Source: a virus
Reading direction: 5' to 3' (one strand)
Length of the DNA: 37,527 bases
Virus record (IMG/VR): IMGVR_UViG_3300042731_007586
Span: 1-37,527 of that record
Of this stretch, positions 1 to 9,500 are shown one piece after another. The notes under the pieces were generated by a model. It ran no database searches. It worked only from the letters and a program-made list of their open reading frames with translations, and was not told the DNA's origin. Each line of letters starts with the position of its first letter. Position 1 is the stretch's first letter. A program made the position numbers and the translations under genes.

Positions 1-2
1 AA

Positions 3-110
3 AGGGTGGTTTTTGACGAAAGAACTTTTTCAATAGAAAGCGATGTGAGGCCGCATGGATTGTTTACTCCATCTCATTATACATTCTTTTTATTGCCTAC
101 AGAGAAATAA
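3..110 (+). CDS. 3' end of a probable head/neck protein (partial)
   Basis: An open frame enters from the left edge and ends with TAA at 108-110. It encodes about 35 C-terminal residues, including the stretches RPHGLFTPSHYTFF and LLPTEK. The composition looks like a real protein end, and the next gene starts one base after the stop, as expected in a packed late operon. The product cannot be identified from this fragment. Its place just upstream of tail-completion-like genes suggests a head-completion or connector protein, which is inference from order only. Confidence 0.55.
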   Translation, partial: RVVFDERTFSIESDVRPHGLFTPSHYTFFLLPTEK

Positions 111-111
111 T

Positions 112-756
112 ATGATATCACAAAGTGTTATAAGGTCTATAAATTCTCAGCTGCAAAGAGAGGCTGGTTCGAGAATAGAAAATATAGTGATAAAAGAATT
201 CTCAGTAATAAAAGAGAAAATGATGGAAGAATTTGAAAATCACCCAGTAACCATGGAGATAGAAGCTGGGCCATCTTCAGCTAATATTAGTACTACCCTT
301 GGTGGTTATGGAAATTTATTTACATTCATTGGGTTTCCAGAAGGAGATGACCCAATATCAGTGATAAGAAGAAGGCTGCAAGAAACAAGCATAAGGAAAA
401 CCTCATACAAAGGCGGAAAGTGGGAGTTCATAACAACAGAACCTACTAGAGAAGAAATTTTTGCAATAACACCGTTGCCATGGGCAAACGGGAGAAGTTG
501 GGTTGACGGAATAGAAACTGGATTGTCTGGCTTAGGTTATTATTTATATGAAAGCAGCAAAGATTTTAACAGCTCAAGGTCTGGACCCGCAATCCAGTTA
601 AAAGGAGGAAAAAAAGGTGAAAAATCTTTCGGGGGAGGCACAGGAGGGGCAATTAAAAATCAAAGATCGAGATACAGAAGAACCTCTTATATTTCAAAAA
701 TCCTAAGGGATTTTAGAGCAAGAGCTTTGGCTTTAACAAAAAGAAGCATAAGATGA
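112..756 (+). CDS. Putative tail-completion / head-tail joining protein
   Basis: A 214-residue basic protein. I place the start at the ATG at 112, one base after the upstream stop, because the longer version from 55 would overlap that gene by 56 bases and would add a hydrophobic, out-of-character leader. The N-terminal part is helical (residues 1-45). The middle contains the short motif TPLPWANGRSW. The C-terminus is Gly/Ser- and Arg/Lys-rich (SFGGGTGG, RSRYRRTSYISK). No catalytic motif is visible. Size, basic tail and position between a neck fragment and the major tail protein fit an HK97-gp10-like tail-completion protein, but I do not recognise the family directly. It overlaps the next gene by an ATGA junction, so the two are probably translationally coupled. 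Confidence 0.6.
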   Translation: MISQSVIRSINSQLQREAGSRIENIVIKEFSVIKEKMMEEFENHPVTMEIEAGPSSANISTTLGGYGNLFTFIGFPEGDDPISVIRRRLQETSIRKTSYKGGKWEFITTEPTREEIFAITPLPWANGRSWVDGIETGLSGLGYYLYESSKDFNSSRSGPAIQLKGGKKGEKSFGGGTGGAIKNQRSRYRRTSYISKILRDFRARALALTKRSIR

Positions 757-1613
757 AACCGAATTTTGCACATGAAGCCACCACAAGTTTTTCAATGTGG
801 TTCGAGCACCATCTAATTAAGCATGGAGAAGCTTTTAGTAATAAAACTGGAAAGTTATATTACATAGAAGATGATAGACTTCCTTCTTCATTTTTTAGAT
901 ACAGCAGTCCCTACAAACAATGGGTTACAGAAAGTGGGGCTGGAGGAGCATTTGTTCCTAATACAATATCTGGAAGTGCTGGAAAAGTGCAAAAAAACGA
1001 TCCAAATAATGGTTATTATATTGATTTTGATAACGGCGGAGTTGTAGTTACTGGAAATTTAGCGTCTGATTCTTTGAATTTAAGCGGAGCTTTTTCTGTT
1101 AAAGAATTTAATATATATAATACAAACGAATCAGAAGAAAACCTAGTTATAGAAAATAAATTTAATTCAAACAGTAGGTTTTCAATTCCAGAAAGTGGTA
1201 TAGATCCGTATAAAATGGTAACTCCTGCAATTTTTATAAACAATGAATATGTAGAAAATACTCCATTTGCATTTGGAGGAGAAGATAAAACTACATTAAA
1301 TTTTAAGTCTGTAGTTTTAGCGGAAAACTTATATCAAATAGATGGTTTATTGTCTTTATTTGCTGACACAAGAAATATGGGATATCCACATTTAAGCTTT
1401 TCAGACCACCCTATAAATGAGTATGGAGATTTAAAAACTGGTAAATATTCTTATGAAGAGGTGTCAAAAACAGCCACTCAGCTTCCTTTTTGTATAGAAA
1501 GAGTTACTACATCAAAAATAAGCGAAAATATAAGAACTAAAATATCTCCATCTCTTTTTGTTGGTTTTGTTGATTTCGAGGTGTCAAAATCAAGATTCCC
1601 AAGAATTTATTAA
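753..1613 (+). CDS. Putative neck / tail terminator structural protein
   Basis: A 286-residue soluble protein that begins inside the stop of the previous gene (ATGA at 753). The first 60 residues are aromatic-rich and helical (SMWFEHHLIKHG). The rest is predicted mostly beta, with many Asn, Ser and Thr. A segment around residues 160-215 (TPAIFINNEYVENTPFAFGG, then a stretch ending SLFADTR) looks like a conserved core. There is no signal peptide, membrane segment or enzyme motif. Its position just before the major tail protein is where phages usually encode the tail terminator or a second joining protein, so it probably caps the tail at the neck. That role comes from synteny only. It is followed by 95 bases of AT-rich DNA without a gene. 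Confidence 0.55.
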   Translation: MKPNFAHEATTSFSMWFEHHLIKHGEAFSNKTGKLYYIEDDRLPSSFFRYSSPYKQWVTESGAGGAFVPNTISGSAGKVQKNDPNNGYYIDFDNGGVVVTGNLASDSLNLSGAFSVKEFNIYNTNESEENLVIENKFNSNSRFSIPESGIDPYKMVTPAIFINNEYVENTPFAFGGEDKTTLNFKSVVLAENLYQIDGLLSLFADTRNMGYPHLSFSDHPINEYGDLKTGKYSYEEVSKTATQLPFCIERVTTSKISENIRTKISPSLFVGFVDFEVSKSRFPRIY

Positions 1614-1708
1614 AAATAAAAAAATTTTCCCATTATTATAGATTACATGTAATTTAAAATGAACCGATTTTGTAAATAACCAACTAATAATTAAACAATT
1701 TAAAGATC

Positions 1709-3469
1709 ATGGCTAGAAACAGAGTAATTTATCAAAGTGAAGCGCTTTTCGTGAGCCCCAATTCAACAGGGGCACATTTTAGTTGTACAGCAGTACTAAC
1801 TGGCTTGGGACCAACAGGGCTAAACACAACTGCCCCTATCCCCACATACAAAGGTGAAAGTGGAAATGCTCCAGGATTATACACCTTAACAAATCCAGTG
1901 GGACTAACGCAAGACCCAGCGATAACATGGGAAGGTAGAGAAGCTGGTTGGCATGCTTTAGGCGAGGATTTAAATAAGGCTACTCTTTCTACCAGTAACC
2001 TATCAGCTTTTGATATAAGAAATATTAGTGGCTCAGTAACTAGTAGTTTCACGGGAGCCCTGGATGCTATTTACTCTAATGCGGTAAACGGAGGCGGAGC
2101 AACCACCCTTTATACAGGAAGTGAAGCTGGATTTAGACATGTTGAGCCAGCAACTGCAACTGCCGCCAGAACATTAATAAATAATCAAACAGGAGACGTT
2201 CTTTTGTTTACCTCAGAAGAGGCATGGAACCACGCAAACCAAGCTTATTATCAGCCTGCAGGAACATCTTTAACTCCAATTGCTAATAAAAATATTAGTG
2301 CAGTAGGGGTATTTTTACAGCCATTCAGTGGTGGATATGAAAACTTGGTACAACAAGTTCACAGAGTTCAAAGCGCGAATTATAGTTTCACGATCAACAG
2401 AACTGATGTTAATACTTTTGGTCAATTAGCCAGAATTGATGCTATTGCCCTTGAGCCACCCACAGTGAATCTTGATTTCACATATTATCCTACAGATGGT
2501 TTCAACGAAAGAAACTTAGGTTTCTATGTTCAGGGAGCTGATAATGTAGGATTGAACATGGGATCTACTGTTAAAAATGCAAGTAGTGAGCATTTAAAAT
2601 CAGACAATGCTGGTAAAAGTTACTTTATCTTAACTACCCCAGAATCTACAGATGCATTTAGCGCTTCAGATGCTATATCTGAAAGAAGTGTTATTGGGCT
2701 AGGAAATGGATTCTTGAGCGATTACACCATAGAAGCCGCTGTAGGATCTATACCTACAGCCAATTCTACCGTAGAATTGTACAATGCTAAGTCAGACCTT
2801 GGTACTACTGGGGTTTCAATTCCAGGAGTTAACCTTCAAGAAGGAAGACCAGTTACTGGCATAAAATTTAGCCTTGGCCATCCAGAAGCTTTAAGAGGTG
2901 ATGATAATGGAGCATCTCCATCAACAGGTCAATTTGGAGTATCTTCGTTAACTGCTCTTCGACCAGGAGATGTTACTCTTGAAATTCCCGAAGAACTTTC
3001 GATGCTTTCTAAAGTTTCGGGCGATGGATCTATACACATCCAAAACTTTAGCCTAAGTATGCCTTTGAGCCGCAGTCCAATTGATAGATTGGGAACTAGG
3101 TTCGCCTTCTCTAGAGTAGTCGACCTTCCTGTGACCGCGTCCTTGAGCGTGAGTGCTCTTATGTCCGACATAGGAACAGGAAACCTTGCGAACCTACTTG
3201 ATGACTGTAAAGAACACGACATAAGAATAAAGATCAAGGGTCAAAATTCTTGTGAAGCTGGCGCTCCTAAAATCGATGCAATGACTATCGATTTCAAGGG
3301 AGCGAGAATAGACAGCGAATCTATATCTTCTGACATCGGAAGTAATAAAAGTATAGATCTGTCCTTTACAACTCAAATCGGAGGACCAACTGATTTAATT
3401 CATGGAGTGTTTATATCTGGTGCTAACAGAAATGTTATCGAAGAAACTCCAAGGATACCTAATTTCTAA
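1709..3469 (+). CDS. Major tail (tube) protein
   Basis: A 586-residue beta-rich protein at the lambda gpV position, between neck genes and the tape measure, and isolated by an intrinsic terminator. The tube-type core starts near residue 219 (HRVQSANYSFTINRTD, then PTVNLDFTYY and NERNLGF). It resumes near residues 445-560 (IQNFSLSMP, FKGARIDSES). Three other genes in this window share this layout. Residues 25-215 look like an insertion relative to those paralogs and may be surface-exposed decoration, since the protein is more than twice the length of gpV. The 3' half seems to use more C/G-ending codons than its neighbours, as expected for a highly expressed gene (not counted). No clear Shine-Dalgarno sequence precedes the ATG. 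The 95-base leader contains an AT-rich TTTTGTAAATAA stretch that could serve as a -10 region. Confidence 0.8.
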   Translation: MARNRVIYQSEALFVSPNSTGAHFSCTAVLTGLGPTGLNTTAPIPTYKGESGNAPGLYTLTNPVGLTQDPAITWEGREAGWHALGEDLNKATLSTSNLSAFDIRNISGSVTSSFTGALDAIYSNAVNGGGATTLYTGSEAGFRHVEPATATAARTLINNQTGDVLLFTSEEAWNHANQAYYQPAGTSLTPIANKNISAVGVFLQPFSGGYENLVQQVHRVQSANYSFTINRTDVNTFGQLARIDAIALEPPTVNLDFTYYPTDGFNERNLGFYVQGADNVGLNMGSTVKNASSEHLKSDNAGKSYFILTTPESTDAFSASDAISERSVIGLGNGFLSDYTIEAAVGSIPTANSTVELYNAKSDLGTTGVSIPGVNLQEGRPVTGIKFSLGHPEALRGDDNGASPSTGQFGVSSLTALRPGDVTLEIPEELSMLSKVSGDGSIHIQNFSLSMPLSRSPIDRLGTRFAFSRVVDLPVTASLSVSALMSDIGTGNLANLLDDCKEHDIRIKIKGQNSCEAGAPKIDAMTIDFKGARIDSESISSDIGSNKSIDLSFTTQIGGPTDLIHGVFISGANRNVIEETPRIPNF

Positions 3470-3490
3470 ATAAAAATTAGATTCATTTAT

Positions 3491-3518
3491 AAAACCCGCC
3501 AATCGGCGGGTTTTTTTT
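3491..3518 (+). terminator. Intrinsic (Rho-independent) terminator after the major tail gene
   Basis: A perfect hairpin is followed by a T-run. The left arm AAAACCCGCC at 3491-3500, the loop AATC and the right arm GGCGGGTTTT at 3505-3514 are followed by further T residues to 3518. It lies 21 bases after the tail-tube stop, so it probably ends the abundant tube transcript and limits read-through into the tape measure gene. The GC stem is conspicuous in this AT-rich sequence. Confidence 0.92.
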
Positions 3519-3547
3519 GTATTAGAGCAAATCAAATAAAGCCTTTT

Positions 3548-3576
3548 AAGTGTAATATTTATTAAGGAATAAGGAA
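3548..3576 (+). promoter_or_regulatory. AAGTGTA element with Shine-Dalgarno, upstream of tape measure
   Basis: AAGTGTAATATTTATT at 3548-3563 is followed by a purine-rich ribosome-binding stretch (AAGGAATAAGGAA) directly before the ATG at 3577. A transcription start is needed here because of the terminator just upstream, so TAATAT at 3553-3558 is a reasonable -10 candidate. The same AAGTGTA word recurs at 17853, 34999 and 36154. The promoter role is inferred. Confidence 0.4.
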
Positions 3577-6500
3577 ATGCCTCTAAAAATACCAACAGTT
3601 CAGGTAGGGCTTGAAAAGTCTATACAGAAAGCGGTTAAAAATGTAAGCGCTAGAGGTGGTTTGAATTTAAGCCTTGATGATAAAAACTTCACTAGACCTT
3701 TAGGTAAAATAACGGGCTCTGTAAGTGAATTCAATAAGTCGCTTGAAGCATCTAATGCTAGAGTATTAGCTTTTGGAGCTTCCGTGGGAATAATCCAAGG
3801 AGTTCAAAATGCATTTAAAGCACTTTTGCAAACTACAATTCAAGTAGAAAAGCAATTGACTGAAATTAATATCGTCATGGGTTTGACAAATTCCCAGCTA
3901 GACAATTTCTCTAAAGAATTATTTAAAGTAGCTAAAAATACGGCTCAATCATTCTCCACGGTAGCTACAGCAGCTACTGAGCTAGCCAGACAAGGTCTGA
4001 CAATGGAGGAAACTCTAAGAAGAACAAATGATGCCTTGATTCTAACTAGACTCACAGGTCTTGATGCAGCCAGTGCTGTAAGCGGTTTAACTGCAGCATT
4101 GAATACATTCAATAAAGCTGGATTAGATTCAACTAAAATTTTGAGTAAAATGGCTGCTGTGGATGTTCAGTTTGCAGTTAGTACAGAAGATTTGATAGAC
4201 GCTGTATCTAGAGCGGGCGCAGTAGCTCAAGATGCTGGAGTCAGCTTTGACCAACTCTTGGGTGCAGTTACAGCCGCACAACAACAAACCGCCAGGGGAG
4301 GTAAAGTTATAGGTAATAGTTTTAAGACTATTTTTACTCGCGTTCAAAGATCAAGCACTATCAATCGGCTAGAAGAATTAGGCATAGCCGTGAGGGACAT
4401 GGCTGGAAATACATTGCCAGCTATTACTGTTTTAGAAAACTTAGCAAAGACATATGAAAATTTAGCAGATACAACGAAAGCTGCGGTAGCCGAACAAGTT
4501 GGTGGAGTTTTTCAAATCAATATTTTAAAAGCTGCAATTAAGGATTTGTCAGAAGAAAATAGTATTTTAGCAAGAGCTACTCAAATATCCGCAAGTGCTA
4601 CTGACGAAGCTTACAAGAAAAATGAAATATTGAATAGATCTTTGTCCGCCTTAACTTCTCAGACTGCATCGAGCATAAAAGAGCTTGCGAATTTAATAGG
4701 TGATGTCGGTTTTTCTGACCAGATTAGAGATTACTTAACATTCATAAGAGATCAGCTTTCAAGCATAAATACATTTCTTGGTCAAAAAGAAGGAGAATCT
4801 GCTGGAGCCGACTTTGCTAATGGGTTGATAAAAGGAATTGGTAATGTAATAAGTGGACCTGGGTTAGTCTTGGCCGCTGGGGTATTAGTTAGGTTGTTCG
4901 CTACTACATCTAAATTCTTAATAGGTAGTGCTAAAGAACTTATGGGTGTTGTTAGTGCTTCTCAGAAACAGCAAAGAGTTCAAGAATCTATAGTAGCAAT
5001 ACTTGGAGAAAACAGCAATTTACAAAAAAGAATTTTATCTCAAGAAGGTAATAGGGCAGCTCAAGAAAAAACAATATTAACTTTACTTCAAGCTCAAGCA
5101 AGAGAACAACAAAGAATCGCAGCTGCAGCAAAAGCAGTAGGGCCAGCTATTTTAAGGTCTGGATTTAACACATCATTACAAAAAACCAGAAGTGGGGGAC
5201 ATGTACCAAATTACGCAAGCCCCGAAGAAAAGATTTTAGAAAAACAGGGAGCTATTGCAGGGGGGTATCAACCTGGAGCCGTGCGATCTTTAAATATAAA
5301 AGGCAGAGGGCGAGTAGTATACAATACAGCCGAAAAGGTCAAACAATTTGATGGCATGTCGGAACCCGCAATAATGCCTCCAAAAAATAGTAAAGCAGGA
5401 AAATCATTCAAGCAGAAATTTGAAAATATTCATGGCTTTAATCCTTATGCGAATAAAGGTATTATACCTAATTATTCAGCTTTTGATTACGACAAAAGCT
5501 TAATGAACACTCTTATTCTAAATAATTTTGGAAAAAATGGTAGAATTAAATATTTAGATGCGTTAAATTATATAGACGACAAGGGCTTAAAAGAATTATT
5601 AAATTCATTTGCCAAAAATATGGATCAAGATGTGGAATGGAAAGCATCGTGGCCAGGAATGTCAATAAATGATCTGTCCAAGAAATTTCCTCATTATGCG
5701 GCAGACGATCCATATGCTCCACCTGGAGATATTAATAGAGGATTATATAAAGGCCTTACAAATTCTAGAATAAAAGAAATATTACAGCAAGATGGAATTC
5801 AGCAAAGTTTTTATAAATACTTAAAAGGAAAAAGTAGCGGAATTGATATTGAGAATTTCTTAACTAAGGAAGAAAAAGATTTCTTTATGTCTGAATTTGG
5901 ATCCCTTCCTAGATTGAAACATGTAGATGATGGATCGTCCCCAGGAGGTAGAAAGGCTAATTTAAATGCATTTCAAGATGATTTCCTGACAACCAAAGCT
6001 CCCAAAGGAGAATCTCCATTAAAAAAGATTGAGAAAAAATTCAGGGCAACAATATCAAGTGAAATGCGGAGGTCGGATCTTCTTCAGCAAAATAAAGCAC
6101 TAAAACCTGAGGAAAAACAGATTTTGGGCCTACCTTTTGATCCAAATAGGAAACACATAGATCCAAGTGTTTATTATGCTAAGCCTGGGGATTATTCAAG
6201 GGCACAGCACATGATGCTAGAGAAGCAAATGGAGGAATCTCAAACAGGAGCCATGAAGGGAGCTGTAACTTCAAGCATAAGAACTAAGGGATTTAGCGTA
6301 ATAAATGCATTGGCGGATAAAAATTTGACAATGTCAAAAATGCAAAACATGAGGTTGATTGAAGAATTTGAATACTTAATGAATCCGCCTGATGTATCCA
6401 GAGTTGGGCAATCAGGTGCTATTATAAAAGGGCCAGCATTCGATCCGTATTCTTTTTCACAAGCTGAAGACAGAATTAGAGATAGGTTGAGAGTTCACCC

Positions 6501-9500
6501 AAGAATACAAAGATATTTCAAAGGATTAATGAAGAAAAGTATGGCAAGATGGGGCTTTTCTCAGGGAATGATACCTAACTACGGATTAAAAATTAATCCT
6601 GCAAATATTTCCAGGCTGGGAATGCCAAAGCCAAGCGAATTAAAAAGAAAAAATAATAAAAATATACCAAGACCTCAGCATGTTATAGGAATGACTGAGT
6701 TGGATCAAATTATTAGAAGTGGGTTATTTAAATCTATCAAATATCACCCATTAAAAGGAGGGCCAGTAATAGATGTTAATAATGCTAGGTATGGAGTTCA
6801 TAGCTTAAAAAAAGGAGCTTCTCCTCCAAAAGGTTTTAGTAGCTGGGACGACTTTGACCAAAACAATAAACTCGGCAGGACTAGAGTTGTTTATACACCA
6901 CCAAAAAGAGAAGGAGAAAGCCCTTTCAAGAGGCTTAGGTTGGATAGAATAGAAAGCGTCAATCATAGAGGGCAGATTTTTAAAGTAGATCCTAATATGG
7001 CTGCATCTGGATTAATTCCAAACTTCGCAAAATTCAGAGTAAAAACTCAACAGTTTGGTGGAGAAGATGGACCATTTGGGCCGCCAAGACAGGTTCAGTT
7101 TTCTTCATTTATAGGAGATAAAAAATTCGTAAAATCTCAAGCTACAGAAATTGATGATCCAAAGCAACCTGGCAAGACAGGATTGCAGGTTATATTTACT
7201 GGTGAATCTGATACATCATTAAGAGGAAAAGGTTACGGTCGTCAACTTTATGAATTCATGGCTCGTTATGCCAAAAAGAAAGGTTATACTGGTTTGTATG
7301 GAGATATGACTACATCAAAATCAGCTATGCGAGTAATTGATAGTATAGCTAAAAAAGGAAAATTTAAAATCGAGAAAAATAAAGATTTAAAATTCAGTAA
7401 GGATGAGCTTGAACCAGAAGGCAACTGGGGTAGCGACTCTTGGACTTATAGAATGTCAAATCAAGGTCATGTTCCTAATTATGCTGGATTATTTTCAAAA
7501 GGAGCAGAAAATATTTTAAGCAAAAACCTGCAATATGCTGGGGCAGTAAGTGATGCTATAAAAAGAGAGGCGTCATTTGGATTAACTCCAAAGGTCGTAG
7601 AAGCACCTTCTTTAAAAAGCTCAAAAAATCCTGGGCTAGCTGTTGTCAATAAAGAGCAAGAATCAGGAAGTTTACAAAAAGCTAAAATGCTTCACGGAGG
7701 ATTAAATCCAAATCAAAAAAGTGCTGCGGTTCCTAATTATGCATTAGACCTAAGCGATGTAATACAGGTAAGAAAAGGTGCTGACGATTTAATTGACGAA
7801 AGGGGGTTGAATTCAGTATCAAATTCATTCGAAAAATCAACTAAAATAATAAATCATTTTTCTACCGAATTAAAAGGGGCTCAAAAAATCTTAAAAACCT
7901 TAGGCAAAGGATATGCAGAGTCTTCTGAATTTATAAAAGAAGCAAACCTAAGAGAAAAAGCTAGGCTCGGAATTTTAGACAAAGAATCAAAAGAAAGAAA
8001 ACAATATGCTAGAGAATTCTTAAGAAAAGACGCTCTAGGTATGATTGCTCAAAGAGGAGGGGCTATAGGCGGACTAGCTACACAACTTCAACAATCTTCA
8101 AATTTTGAAAAAGATTTAAAATTTAGAATGGGAGTTGCAGAATTTGAAAATGACTTCGAAACCTTAAAGGGTTTGGAAAAGCTTGATCAGGCACTGGACG
8201 AAAGTGCCCAAGGAATGTTCAATAATCCAGAAACTAAAGCGTCTATTTTAAGAAATCAATTAAGAGAGGAATCTAGACAAGAGAGAGGGCTGAGAAGATT
8301 TCAAGGGCAAGAAGGGTTCTCAAAAAAAGAAATGAGGAAATTCTTTGCTCAAGAGTTTTTAGAGAACAAAGGGATTAACACAAAAGATATTAAAGAGGCT
8401 GAGTCTATAATGTCTAAAATGGACGCAAGAGGCAATAAAGAATTTAGAGATTTTGCTAAATCAAGAGGCGTGACTTCTTCAAATGCCGCACTAGCTAGAG
8501 GCGGATTAAAAACTGGAGATTTTAGAAATTTGATCGGAGCTAATGATGGGTCCAGCTTTATGACCCAACTAGCCAACTATCAAAAAATTTACGACGAAGG
8601 TGGAAAAGGGAAAATTGCAGCTAGAAGAAGGCTAATGAGAGAGGCCGCAAAGATAGCTAAGGATTCAGACTCAGCAGAGCAACTTCAATCCATGGTTCTG
8701 AACACTGAATCTAAACCTAAAAGCGAAAAGAAATCAGGATCCACAAGAACAGACAGGAGCAGAGTTGCGAGTGGTGGATTTTTAAAAGGAGTAGGGGGCT
8801 CTTTTACATCTGGAGTAAGAGGCTCTTCAGTTAGATCACAAGGATTTTTTGGTTCACTTGCAAACAGAACGGGGAGAGCTGTTGGAAATATAGGAACTGG
8901 AACAAGAAACTTTGCAACTAGAGGTTTTGGTGCTGCTGGCGGGCAAGTTGGGTTAGGTTTGTCGATAGCTGCACCTATGTTAGCGGGAATGGTTAGTAAT
9001 AGAACGGCAAGAGAAGATAGAGCCGTATTACAAAACGGACAGTTTAATGTTCAAGGAAGAGGTTCGGATATAGCATCAAGTACTCTAATGGGAGTAGGAA
9101 TGGGTGCTATTTTCGGGGCACCAGGAGCTGTGGTTGGTGGTGTTATAGGATTTATAAGTTCATTAAAAGAGGCTACTTTAACTATAGATGAGCAGATAAG
9201 AGTTAGAGAAAAAGAAATAGCATTAATTGGACAAAATATAAATGCTACCCAAAGTGTCCAAAATCTTTCCTCCGCGAGAGCTGAGGCTTTTGCGCAGGGA
9301 GATCAAAACAAAATAGCTGAGATAGACGTGGCTATGAACAGAGCTTTGGCTGGTGTTACCGATAAAGAAACTTTAAAAAGATTATCTGCAGCTGGATCTG
9401 ATAATGATGCTTTGGCTGAAATACAAAGAGACCTTCAAGATCAAATGACAAATGCTGTTAGTGTTCAAAACTTCGGGGTAGCATTAAAAAATTCTGACCA

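Noticed and set aside
55-111. Upstream ATG at 55 as the start of the first complete gene, with GAGG nearby
   Set aside because: It lies inside the 3' end of another open frame that ends at 110, and the extra 19 residues look like out-of-frame translation. The ATG at 112 directly follows that stop.
3395-3595. Minus-strand open frame crossing the terminator after the major tail gene
   Set aside because: It spans a clear terminator hairpin and two gene boundaries, has no recognisable protein character, and is best explained as chance.
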